Shown: piece after piece, positions 1-5,496 of the stretch | Layout: every line of letters begins with the position of its first letter | How positions within the stretch are numbered: the stretch's first letter is position 1 | Assembly: GCA_902826155.1 (NCBI GenBank) | Contig: CADEDU010000073.1 | Coordinates: 1 to 6,528 of the forward strand | From: an uncultured beta proteobacterium | GTDB lineage: Bacteria; Pseudomonadota; Gammaproteobacteria; Burkholderiales; SG8-39 | Length of the DNA: 6,528 bases | Direction: 5' to 3' | Notes under the pieces: model-generated | Told to the model about the DNA's origin: nothing | Seen by the model: the letters and a program-made list of their open reading frames with translations, nothing else | The model's database searches: none | Program-made: the position numbers and the translations under genes

Positions 1-55
1 GAACCTGCGACCCCTGCCGTGTGAAGGCAGTGCTCTACCGCTGAGCTAACCGCCC
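1..55 (-). tRNA. tRNA-Val(CAC), 3' end cut off by the window edge
   Basis: Read on the minus strand from position 55, the sequence folds as a tRNA. The 5' acceptor strand is GGGCGGT (55-49), followed by TA and a D-arm with GCTC/GAGC stems (46-32). The anticodon stem CTGCC/GGCAG (30-26 and 18-14) closes the 7-base loop TTCACAC, giving anticodon CAC (23-21), which reads the valine codon GUG. The variable loop and first T-stem strand follow, and the gene runs out of the window at TTC. The T-loop, 3' acceptor strand and any CCA are not visible. No convincing minus-strand promoter could be seen just upstream (56-150). Confidence 0.93.
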
Positions 56-191
56 CACCTGCACGATGCGCTCTCCGGATTCGACGCGGGGACGTGCGCT
101 GCGCCGGGATTGCGTCCGTGAGAGGCCGCGGATTCTCCCACACGCCGCTTGCGAGGGTCAACGCGCGGGCGCGGATCGCACCTGATAAGTG

Positions 192-220
192 GTGCTCGGC
201 GAGTCGGCGCTCAGTAGAAT
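192..220 (+). promoter_or_regulatory. possible gltX promoter (weak)
   Basis: TAGAAT at 215-220 matches five of six bases of the sigma-70 -10 element and would start transcription about 65-70 nt before the gltX ATG. The -35 position (192-197, GTGCTC) is poor. This is the best candidate in the 238-bp divergent gap between tRNA-Val and gltX, but it rests on the -10 hexamer alone. Confidence 0.3.
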
Positions 221-243
221 CTCGCTCCTTCCATCATCGCCAT

Positions 244-265
244 GCACGATCGCGACCGGTCGTGC
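244..265 (+). promoter_or_regulatory. inverted repeat in the gltX leader
   Basis: GCACGA (244-249) and TCGTGC (260-265) form a perfect 6-bp inverted repeat with a 10-nt loop, ending about 28 nt before the gltX start. There is no U-tract, so it is not a terminator. It could be a leader hairpin or an operator, or it could be chance in GC-rich DNA. Confidence 0.25.
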
Positions 266-293
266 TGGCCACTCACCCTTCGAGGACACCCCC

Positions 294-1706
294 ATGACCG
301 CGACCGCCACGGTCCGCACGCGGTTCGCCCCGAGCCCGACCGGCTACCTGCATATCGGCGGCGCGCGCACCGCGCTGTTCGCATGGGCGTATGCGCGACG
401 CCACGGCGGCAAGTTCGTGCTGCGCATCGAGGATACCGATCTGGAGCGTTCCACCGCCCAATCGGTGCAGGCGATTCTCGATGGCATGCGCTGGCTCGCG
501 CTCGATTGGGACGAGGGCCCGATCCACCAGATGGATCGCCTTGCCCGCTATCGCGAGATCGCCGATCGGCTGGTCGCGCAAGGCGATGCGTACCCATGTT
601 ATTGCTCGAAGGAAGAACTCGATGCGATGCGCGAGGCGCAGCGCGCGCGCGGGGAGAAGCCCCGCTACGACGGACGTTGGCGGCCGGAGAACGCCAAAGG
701 CAAGACGCCCCCGCCGGGTGTGGAGCCGGTGATCCGTTTTCGCAACCCGCTCGACGGTGCGGTTACGTTCGAGGATCTGGTGAAGGGCGACATCACCGTT
801 GCCAATGCCGAGATCGACGATCTGGTGATCATGCGCGCCGACGGTGTGCCGACCTACAACTTCGGCGTGGTGGTCGACGATCTCGACATGAACATCACGC
901 ACGTCATCCGCGGCGACGATCACGTCAACAACACGCCGCGGCAGGTCAACATCTTCCGTGCGCTCGGTGCGGCGCTACCCGCGTTCGCGCACGTGCCGAT
1001 GATCCTCGGCGCCGACGGCGAGCGGTTGTCGAAGCGACACGGTGCGGTGAGCGTGATGCAGTATGCCGACGACGGTTTCCTGCCGGAGGCGCTGGTCAAC
1101 TATCTGGCGCGGCTGGGCTGGTCGCACGGCAACGAGGAGGTGTTCACGGTCAGCCAGTTCGTCGAGTGGTTCGATCTCGATCACATCAGTCGCTCGCCGG
1201 CGCAGTTCAATCCCGAGAAACTGCTCTGGCTCAACCAGCAGTATCTGAAGACTCGCGCGCCCGATTCGATACGGGACGACGTGGCGATGCGCATTCGCCG
1301 CGACGGCGGGAGCATCGAAGGTGGTCCGGCGCTGCAGCCGGTGATCGAGTTGCTGCGCGATCGCGCGACGACGACACAGACGCTCGCCGACGCGGCGATG
1401 ATGTTCTACAAGCCGGCCACGCCGAGCGCCGAGTTGCTCGGTACCCACGTCGCGGCGGAAACCCGACCAGCGCTGGAGGATCTGCGCACCGAGTTGGCCG
1501 CGATCGGCCAGTGGAGCGGTGAGGCGATCGGCAAGGGCATCGACGCCGTGCTCAAGCGCCACAACCTGAAGATGCCCAAGCTGGCGGTGCCGCTACGGGT
1601 CATCGTGTTCGCCACACCGCAGACGCCAGCGCTCAATGGGGTGCTGGCGCTGGCCGGAAAGGAGCGGGTACTGAGCAGTCTCGATCGGGTGTTGGCCGGC
1701 GGCTGA
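294..1706 (+). CDS. gltX: glutamyl-tRNA synthetase (GluRS), 470 aa
   Basis: This class I aminoacyl-tRNA synthetase charges tRNA-Glu with glutamate in the cytoplasm, using ATP. The N-terminal Rossmann catalytic domain opens with RFAPSPTGYLHIGG, which holds the HIGH-type motif (H20-I21-G22-G23). The KMSKS-type loop is L245-S-K-R-H-G. The conserved stretches PTYNF, THVIRGDDHVNNTPRQ and NYLARLGWSHG lie between or after them. The rest, from about residue 310 to 470, is the helical anticodon-binding domain, and the length is normal for the family. The start at 294 is chosen because homology begins there and AGGA (283-286) lies 7 nt upstream; an in-frame extension to a GTG at 189 has no conserved sequence. 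In the zinc region, C102 and C104 are kept but the positions matching E. coli C125 and H127 are W129 and P131, so the usual four-ligand site is incomplete. The gene is followed directly by a tRNA-Ala/tRNA-Glu operon, so enzyme and cognate tRNA are neighbours. Identification is secure. Confidence 0.98.
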   Translation: MTATATVRTRFAPSPTGYLHIGGARTALFAWAYARRHGGKFVLRIEDTDLERSTAQSVQAILDGMRWLALDWDEGPIHQMDRLARYREIADRLVAQGDAYPCYCSKEELDAMREAQRARGEKPRYDGRWRPENAKGKTPPPGVEPVIRFRNPLDGAVTFEDLVKGDITVANAEIDDLVIMRADGVPTYNFGVVVDDLDMNITHVIRGDDHVNNTPRQVNIFRALGAALPAFAHVPMILGADGERLSKRHGAVSVMQYADDGFLPEALVNYLARLGWSHGNEEVFTVSQFVEWFDLDHISRSPAQFNPEKLLWLNQQYLKTRAPDSIRDDVAMRIRRDGGSIEGGPALQPVIELLRDRATTTQTLADAAMMFYKPATPSAELLGTHVAAETRPALEDLRTELAAIGQWSGEAIGKGIDAVLKRHNLKMPKLAVPLRVIVFATPQTPALNGVLALAGKERVLSSLDRVLAGG

Positions 1707-1710
1707 CCGG

Positions 1711-1736
1711 CGATTCGTCACGCTCGCGACGAGTCG
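1711..1736 (+). terminator. possible terminator after gltX
   Basis: CGATTCGTC (1711-1719) can pair with GACGAGTCG (1728-1736), giving 9 bp with one G-U pair and an 8-nt loop, starting 5 nt after the gltX stop codon. A T-rich stretch (1743-1751) follows after a short gap rather than directly. It may end gltX mRNA just before the tRNA promoter, but it is not a textbook terminator. Confidence 0.5.
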
Positions 1737-1748
1737 AAACCCTCTTTC

Positions 1749-1777
1749 TTTACAGTGAGTTGTCGCGCCGATATAAT
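1749..1777 (+). promoter_or_regulatory. strong sigma-70 promoter of the tRNA-Ala/tRNA-Glu operon
   Basis: TTTACA (1749-1754) and a perfect TATAAT (1772-1777) are separated by exactly 17 bp, so 11 of 12 bases match consensus. The start point would be near 1784, a few bases before the tRNA-Ala 5' end at 1792. The bases just after the -10 element are GC-rich (GCGCGGC). In stable-RNA promoters such a discriminator is known to confer stringent control by ppGpp and DksA; that this applies here is inference. Confidence 0.88.
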
Positions 1778-1791
1778 GCGCGGCTTCGGTT

Positions 1792-1867
1792 GGGGGTATA
1801 GCTCAGCTGGGAGAGCGTCGCAATGGCATTGCGAAGGTCAGCGGTTCGATCCCGCTTACCTCCACCA
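1792..1867 (+). tRNA. tRNA-Ala(GGC)
   Basis: A complete 76-nt cloverleaf with encoded CCA. The acceptor stem is GGGGGTA/TACCTCC and includes the G3-U70 wobble pair, the main identity element for alanyl-tRNA synthetase. The discriminator is A73. The D-arm is GCTC/GAGC. The anticodon stem TCGCA/TGCGA holds the loop ATGGCAT, giving anticodon GGC (1825-1827). The T-arm is AGCGG-TTCGATC-CCGCT. It is the first gene after the strong promoter and is probably co-transcribed with tRNA-Glu, 52 bp downstream. Confidence 0.97.
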
Positions 1868-1919
1868 ACCTCAAGCCGCATTCAGTCGTACCAGTCAGCA
1901 GCAAGCAGCACTTCGACGG

Positions 1920-1995
1920 GTCCCCATCGTCTAGAGGCCTAGGACATCGCCCTTTCACGGCGGTAACCGGGGTTCGAATCCCCGTGGGGACGCCA
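1920..1995 (+). tRNA. tRNA-Glu(TTC)
   Basis: A complete 76-nt cloverleaf with encoded CCA. The acceptor stem is GTCCCCA/TGGGGAC with discriminator G73. The D-arm is GTCT/GGAC. The anticodon stem TCGCC/GGCGG holds the loop CTTTCAC, giving anticodon TTC (1954-1956), and the T-arm is CGGGG/CCCCG around TTCGAAT. It is the substrate of the enzyme encoded by gltX just upstream, and the second gene of the Ala-Glu operon, with the terminator beginning 8 nt later. Confidence 0.97.
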
Positions 1996-2002
1996 AGACA
2001 AC

Positions 2003-2032
2003 AACGGGTCGCGAAAGCGGCCCGTTTTGTTT
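2003..2032 (+). terminator. intrinsic terminator of the tRNA operon
   Basis: AACGGGTCGC (2003-2012) pairs with GCGGCCCGTT (2017-2026) over 10 bp with one G-T pair, closed by a GAAA tetraloop. It runs into TTTTGTTT (2025-2032). This is a good rho-independent terminator for the tRNA operon. The reverse strand of the same hairpin ends in GTTGTCTT, so it may also serve, less efficiently, the convergent diguanylate cyclase gene whose stop is at 2068. Confidence 0.85.
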
Positions 2033-2067
2033 CGGCAGTGCCACAGTGAGCCAACTGATTGGCGCAG

Positions 2068-3696
2068 CTACGACTTCTCGATCTCCACCCGGTTTTTTCC
2101 GGTGCGCTTGGCTTCGTACATCGCAGCGTCGGCGCGCTCGACCAGCGCTTGCATTGCCTCGCCGTTGCGATAAAGCGCGATGCCGGCCGAGAACGTGAGC
2201 GCAATTTCCTCCGAATTCCAGTTCAACGGCCGGCGCGACAGATTCGTCTGCACGCGATGGATGGCGATCGCGGCGACGTCGGGCGAAGTCTCGGGCAGCA
2301 GAATGGCGAACTCCTCGCCGCCGTAGCGCGCGAGCGTGTCGGTGGGGCGGATCGTCGCCTTGATGACGTCGACCACCCGTCGCAGAGCCGCATCACCCGC
2401 CTGGTGGCCGAGCCGGTCGTTCAGACGCTTGAAGTCATCGAGATCGAGCATCGCGAACGACAGTGGCATTGCACGGCGTCGCGCGCGCGACTGCTCGACC
2501 GCGAACTGCTGCTCCAAGCCGCGGCGATTCAGCGCCCGGGTGAGCCCGTCTTCCCGCACCAGTTCATTGGCGGCCGACAGCTGCGACTCGAGGTCGGCCA
2601 CTCGGCCTTCGTATTCGGCGACTTTCTTGCGCGTGCGCTCCAATTCGGTGTGGGTGCGCGCCATGTCGGCCTGAATGAGATTGGTGTCGGAGGTCAGCCC
2701 TTCGAGCACACCGGCCAGGTCGTGCAGATCGTTCGCGGTGCGAATCCGATCGGTGTATTGCGCGAGCCGTCCCGAGAATTCCCCGGTCGATATCGTCATC
2801 GTTCCGAGACGTTCGATGAACGAGGCCATCATCGTCCGGATGGCGGCCTTGGCTTCCTCGATGCTCGCGCGCGAAGTGCCTTGCCGTAGGCCGAGGTTCT
2901 TGACGGTGCGTTCCACCTCGACCAGCTTGACCGACGTGAGCGGCTCGCCCAACAGCGTCTGCGCCTGCTCGACTTCGCGTTGCACCAGACGGTCTTCAGA
3001 TCCCAGATCGCCGACGCTGCGCAACGAGAGCAGCACCAGGCCGTGCAGCGTGCGGATGACCGGTTCGGGGCCTTCGCCGCGCAACTCGACCGACAGCCAC
3101 AGGTTCTTCAGTTTGTTGGCCGCATCCTGAACCGCAGCGGGTGTCTCCGCCTTGGTCAACTGCTGGATGATGGTGCGCGCCTGGTCGACGTTGCCCTTCG
3201 AATAGCCCACGCGCTCGTCGACGAGCAACTCCATCGTGTTGACGAACAGATCCTTGAGCGCCTGGCTGACGCCAGGATCCGGCTCGCGATGTTGGGGCGC
3301 ATCGTCATGCGCGGAAGCGGAGTGGCCAATTGGCGCGGCGGCGGCCGCGTGATCGACGCGCTCGGCATGTGCATCGGCGACCGGCACCGGGCGGCGCGAG
3401 GAGTCTTCGCCATGCAGGAGCGAGCGCAGGCCGTTGCCCACGCTTTCCCAATCGGACCGACCGAGCGCATCGATGATGTGCTTGGCGATCGGCGCGCGCC
3501 GCGGATCACCGCGTGTGTCCTTGGCAACCGCTTCGATGGCACCCAGGATCGGCAGCACTTCGGCCAGCTTGACCTGCGCGTACTCGGCGTAGACCTTGGC
3601 GTAGTTCTCCGGAGTAGGCGCGATCTTGCGCAGCGCGAGCTGCTTGAACGCGGCACGGGCGGTGGCAGCAGCATTGGCGTGGACGGATTGCGTCAT
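2068..3696 (-). CDS. diguanylate cyclase with GGDEF domain, 542 aa
   Basis: The protein should make cyclic di-GMP from two GTP. The GGDEF domain spans about residues 380-542. It starts with the typical DGLTRALNRRG (from 383), has the metal-binding Asp in DLDDFK (D418), the active-site loop GGEEF (459-463), and an RPTD (450-453) placed five residues before it, matching the RxxD product-inhibition site. All key residues for synthesis are present. There is no EAL domain, signal peptide or membrane segment, so it is probably cytoplasmic. Residues 1-320 look helical and unassigned, opening with AFKQLALRKIAPTPENY, a pattern I recall from betaproteobacterial GGDEF proteins. A heptad-rich stretch (about 325-380) precedes the catalytic domain and probably dimerises it. 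The ATG at 3696 is preferred because conserved-looking sequence begins there; an in-frame ATG at 3783 adds 29 residues. Neither has a clear ribosome site. It is divergent from flhDC. Confidence 0.94.
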   Translation of the reverse strand: MTQSVHANAAATARAAFKQLALRKIAPTPENYAKVYAEYAQVKLAEVLPILGAIEAVAKDTRGDPRRAPIAKHIIDALGRSDWESVGNGLRSLLHGEDSSRRPVPVADAHAERVDHAAAAAPIGHSASAHDDAPQHREPDPGVSQALKDLFVNTMELLVDERVGYSKGNVDQARTIIQQLTKAETPAAVQDAANKLKNLWLSVELRGEGPEPVIRTLHGLVLLSLRSVGDLGSEDRLVQREVEQAQTLLGEPLTSVKLVEVERTVKNLGLRQGTSRASIEEAKAAIRTMMASFIERLGTMTISTGEFSGRLAQYTDRIRTANDLHDLAGVLEGLTSDTNLIQADMARTHTELERTRKKVAEYEGRVADLESQLSAANELVREDGLTRALNRRGLEQQFAVEQSRARRRAMPLSFAMLDLDDFKRLNDRLGHQAGDAALRRVVDVIKATIRPTDTLARYGGEEFAILLPETSPDVAAIAIHRVQTNLSRRPLNWNSEEIALTFSAGIALYRNGEAMQALVERADAAMYEAKRTGKNRVEIEKS

Positions 3697-3708
3697 GGCT
3701 TTGAGTGA

Positions 3709-3730
3709 GCCGATACGAGGAAAGATCGGC
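3709..3730 (-). promoter_or_regulatory. inverted repeat just upstream of the diguanylate cyclase start
   Basis: GCCGAT (3709-3714) and ATCGGC (3725-3730) form a perfect 6-bp inverted repeat with a 10-nt spacer. It lies 13-34 nt upstream of the preferred ATG at 3696, where an operator or an mRNA hairpin would be expected. If translation instead starts at 3783 it is simply coding sequence. No U-tract follows. Confidence 0.3.
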
Positions 3731-3846
3731 TTGAGCTTGTTCGGGCTGACGACGACGTTCGACTGCACATCGTAGGGCGGCATTTCGCAGCGTGATCGCC
3801 CGAACAGCCATGCAAACCGCGCCTGTTTCGGTCGTTCGCAGGGCAG

Positions 3847-3894
3847 TTGCGCGAATCATTGCGCGAACTACGGCGCGAACCACGGCGCGCGCTC
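3847..3894. repeat. four imperfect tandem copies of a 12-bp repeat
   Basis: The copies are TTGCGCGAATCA (3847-3858), TTGCGCGAACTA (3859-3870), CGGCGCGAACCA (3871-3882) and CGGCGCGCGCTC (3883-3894). The first three share the core GCGCGAA; the fourth is degenerate. The spacing is exactly 12 bp, slightly more than one helical turn. The array sits between the two divergent genes, so it may be a protein-binding array, a slippage-prone microsatellite, or both. Its function is not known. Confidence 0.75.
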
Positions 3895-4137
3895 CACGCG
3901 GGTCACGACTGAATGGTGCCGCCGCTACTGCATCGGCTGTTCTTATCGTTCTTTATCGACTCCGAAGATTCACTGATCGTGTCGTAACACCGATGTGACC
4001 GACTGCCAGCGCGGTGATGAAGGCGGCTATGCATAGTGCTCCTCGCGATCGGCGAATTGCAACGCAACGCGACGCAACTCGTTGAATAAGCGCGAAAACG
4101 ATAGTCCTGATTCAAACGCCTCGATAGGTGTGACGCA

Positions 4138-4455
4138 ATGGCCACAGAGCAATTGCTGAGCGAAATCCGCGAAGCCAACCTTTCTTATCTGGTGCTGGTG
4201 CAAAGCCTGGTGCGGCAGGACCGGGCCGAGGCGGTCGTTCGTCTCGGGCTCTCCGAAGAGATGGCCGACATCCTCAGCAGTCTCACCATGGCGCAGATCC
4301 TGCGCATCGCCTCGAGCGCGGTGCCGATCTGTCGCTTCCGTTTCGATGATCGCGTTGTCTGGGAACTGCTTGCCGATGAGAGTGCGCAGGGGCCGATGCG
4401 ATCCATTCACGCATCGATCGTGATGGCCAGCCAACCCGTCGAGGTGATCCAATGA
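4138..4455 (+). CDS. flhD: flagellar transcriptional activator FlhD, 105 aa
   Basis: FlhD joins FlhC in a DNA-binding FlhD4C2 complex that recruits sigma-70 RNA polymerase to class II flagellar promoters. It aligns without gaps (from memory) to most of E. coli FlhD. It shares the N14-L-S-Y-L block, RLG followed by EEMA (residues 35-43), C65, which forms the inter-subunit disulphide in E. coli FlhD, then RFRF (66-69) and H91 in the DNA-contacting helix-turn-helix region. At 105 aa it is slightly shorter than E. coli FlhD (116), lacking only the C-terminal tail. AGGTG (4126-4130) lies 7 nt before the ATG and supports this start. The stop overlaps the flhC start (ATGA), so the two are translationally coupled, as expected for subunits of one complex. 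Confidence 0.97.
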   Translation: MATEQLLSEIREANLSYLVLVQSLVRQDRAEAVVRLGLSEEMADILSSLTMAQILRIASSAVPICRFRFDDRVVWELLADESAQGPMRSIHASIVMASQPVEVIQ

Positions 4456-5060
4456 GTATCGGCACGATGGGCGTTGCTGCCAAGAGCATCAATGCCGCAG
4501 CGAAATCGAAGAGCCTGGTGGGCGAGGCGCACGAGGTCAATCGCGCGATCGAACTGATCAAACTCGGCGCCCGACTGCAGGTGCTGGAGTCGGAGATCGA
4601 TCTGTCGCGCGGACGGCTGCTGCGGCTCTACAAAGAGGTCGCCGGCGTGTCGCCCTCGAAAGGCATGCTGCCGTTTTCGACCGACTGGTTCATGACCTGG
4701 CAGCCCAACATCCACAGTTCGCTGTTCTTCAATCTGCATGCCAATGTGATCAAGGCCGCCGGCACCGACCGCGTCGACGCGCTGATCCGCACCTATCGGC
4801 TGTATCAGGAGCAACTGGCGCTGTGCGCGTTGCCCGAGGTGTTGTCGATCACGCGCGCGTGGCGGCTGATCAAGTTCTTCGAGGTGGGCATGCTCGACAG
4901 CGCGCGCTGCACCCGTTGCGGCGGTCGCTTCGTCGTCCACAAGTACGAACCGGTCGGCAACTTCGTGTGCGGTCTGTGCGAGCCGCCGGCGCGCGCAGGC
5001 AAGACGCGCCAAGCGCTCGACGAGCGCAACCTGAGCGTGTCGGTGCACGCCAACGCCTGA
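4452..5060 (+). CDS. flhC: flagellar transcriptional activator FlhC, 202 aa
   Basis: FlhC is the zinc-containing partner of FlhD and provides much of the sequence-specific DNA contact. The family hallmarks are clear: ELIKLGARLQVLESE, then LSRGRLLRLYKE, KGMLPFSTDWFMTWQPN (about residues 70-87), LTRAW-type SITRAWRL, and the C-terminal zinc site CTRC...CGLC (C153, C156, C173, C176). These Cys positions match E. coli C137, C140, C157 and C160 with a constant offset of 16, because this protein has an N-terminal extension of about 16 residues rich in Ala, Lys and Ser. The ATG at 4452 is preferred because it overlaps the flhD stop and follows GAGGTG (4441-4446); an internal ATG at 4467 would remove five residues. 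The next gene in the usual operon, motA, does not follow. Confidence 0.98.
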   Translation: MSIGTMGVAAKSINAAAKSKSLVGEAHEVNRAIELIKLGARLQVLESEIDLSRGRLLRLYKEVAGVSPSKGMLPFSTDWFMTWQPNIHSSLFFNLHANVIKAAGTDRVDALIRTYRLYQEQLALCALPEVLSITRAWRLIKFFEVGMLDSARCTRCGGRFVVHKYEPVGNFVCGLCEPPARAGKTRQALDERNLSVSVHANA

Positions 5061-5072
5061 GCGCAGACGCAC

Positions 5073-5091
5073 CGCCGATCGCGTGTCGGCG
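5073..5091 (+). repeat. inverted repeat 12 bp after flhC
   Basis: CGCCGA (5073-5078) and TCGGCG (5086-5091) form a perfect 6-bp stem with a 7-nt loop. There is no T-run after it, so it is not a good intrinsic terminator. It may stabilise the 3' end of flhDC mRNA or mark a weak attenuation point before motB. Confidence 0.4.
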
Positions 5092-5110
5092 CATTCACCT
5101 TAGCTCGCGC

Positions 5111-5158
5111 TGCTCACCGGCGCTCGAGCTGTATTGCTCACCAGCACTCGCGGCGCAC
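5111..5158. repeat. two-copy direct repeat with 24-bp period
   Basis: TGCTCACCGGCGCTCG (5111-5126) recurs as TGCTCACCAGCACTCG (5135-5150), with two differences in 16 bases and a period of 24 bp. The remaining 8 bases of each unit are not similar. It is a short degenerate duplication of unknown role. Confidence 0.55.
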
Positions 5159-5166
5159 CGCGTCGT

Positions 5167-5186
5167 CTGATGTGAGCCGCCGCATG
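5167..5186. repeat. dispersed direct repeat, copy A
   Basis: TGAGCCGCCGCATG (5173-5186) is repeated exactly at 5284-5297, 111 bp away, and CTGA precedes both by two or three bases. Copy A is followed by GATATC (5208-5213) and CCCGGTG (5216-5222); copy B has the same two words in the other order. A GGGCG/CGCCC inverted repeat (5186-5190 with 5201-5205) follows directly. Confidence 0.6.
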
Positions 5187-5250
5187 GGCGCGGCCGTCTT
5201 CGCCCGCGATATCAGCCCGGTGCTATTTCACTGCCGGCGCGTCCTGCCGT

Positions 5251-5283
5251 TTCAGGAATCCCCTGCTGCGCCGAAATCCTGAA
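5251..5283. repeat. 7-bp inverted repeat in the flhC-motB gap
   Basis: TTCAGGA (5251-5257) and TCCTGAA (5277-5283) are a perfect inverted repeat with a 19-nt spacer. Its right arm overlaps the start of dispersed repeat copy B. No role can be assigned. Confidence 0.4.
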
Positions 5284-5297
5284 TGAGCCGCCGCATG
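5279..5297. repeat. dispersed direct repeat, copy B
   Basis: This is the second copy of the CTGA-N(2-3)-GAGCCGCCGCATG element (core 5284-5297). It is followed by CCCGGTG (5299-5305) overlapping GATATC (5305-5310) by one base. The pair resembles two degenerate copies of a small intergenic element of roughly 45 bp. Confidence 0.6.
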
Positions 5298-5315
5298 ACC
5301 CGGTGATATCGGGTC
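5297..5315. repeat. 6-bp inverted repeat after repeat copy B
   Basis: GACCCG (5297-5302) and CGGGTC (5310-5315) form a perfect 6-bp stem around GTGATAT. It lies about 180 bp upstream of motB and has no U-tract. It may be part of the same small repeat element. Confidence 0.4.
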
Positions 5316-5496
5316 GTCGTGCAGGCACAGAGTAATCAGGGAGTCGGTGCCAGCCACGGCCCACCGAACCCATGCGTCCTTCTTTGATGGGCCAAGCAAA
5401 TGCTGCTGAAGCAGGGTGGAATACGCGTGTCCGTGTTCGGTGCAGACCACCGGTCGCTTGGCCGTTGCCGTCCGGTTCACGGCCGAGGACGCTGAC

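Larger units (their letters stand above)
3697..4137. other. divergent intergenic region between the diguanylate cyclase gene and flhD
   Basis: This 441-bp region must hold the promoters of both genes. The left half is GC-rich and contains the 12-bp repeat array. The part at 3935-4000 is AT-richer and most promoter-like, but no -35/-10 pair convincing enough to report was found on either strand. Nearer flhD, CAACG (4060-4064) and CGTTG (4080-4084) form an inverted repeat around repeated GCAAC/GCGAC pentamers. Long, complex flhDC control regions are known in enterobacteria. Short open frames here (for example 3792-3998) show no credible protein. Confidence 0.6.
5061..5496. other. non-coding, repeat-rich gap where motA would be expected
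   Basis: These 436 bp separate flhC from motB. In beta- and gammaproteobacteria with this operon, motA (about 285 codons) normally lies here. None of the frames I translated shows MotA membrane segments or its conserved cytoplasmic loop, and the gap is too short for the gene. It holds several inverted repeats and two kinds of short direct repeat, listed separately. A minus-strand open frame (5223-5543) crosses it and runs antisense into motB; I do not support it as a gene. No clear promoter for motB was found. Confidence 0.7.

Noticed and set aside
242..1522. Plus-strand open frame of 426 codons overlapping gltX in another frame
   Set aside because: The translation is Arg-rich and low in hydrophobic residues, typical of an off-frame reading of GC-rich coding DNA; gltX is certain.
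1803..2204. Minus-strand open frame of 133 codons across the tRNA operon, containing GIRTPVTAVKG and SGIEPLTFAMPLRRSPS
   Set aside because: It is antisense to tRNA-Ala and tRNA-Glu. Such peptides are a familiar artefact of translating tRNA genes backwards and appear wrongly annotated in databases.
2059..2889. Plus-strand open frame of 276 codons opposite the diguanylate cyclase gene
   Set aside because: It is the shadow of a real gene whose GGDEF motifs are intact on the other strand.
3792..3998. 68-codon plus-strand frame with ARTTARTTAR-like repeats
   Set aside because: The pattern is produced by the 12-bp DNA repeat, which keeps frame because 12 is a multiple of 3. No ribosome site and no recognised protein.
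4028..4037. TATGCATAGT as a -10 element for flhD
   Set aside because: No acceptable -35 element at 16-18 bp spacing could be found, so I do not call a promoter.
5416..5496. Upstream in-frame start for MotB adding 27 residues
   Set aside because: The added sequence is not like any MotB N-terminus, while the ATG at 5497 has GAGGA 7 nt upstream.
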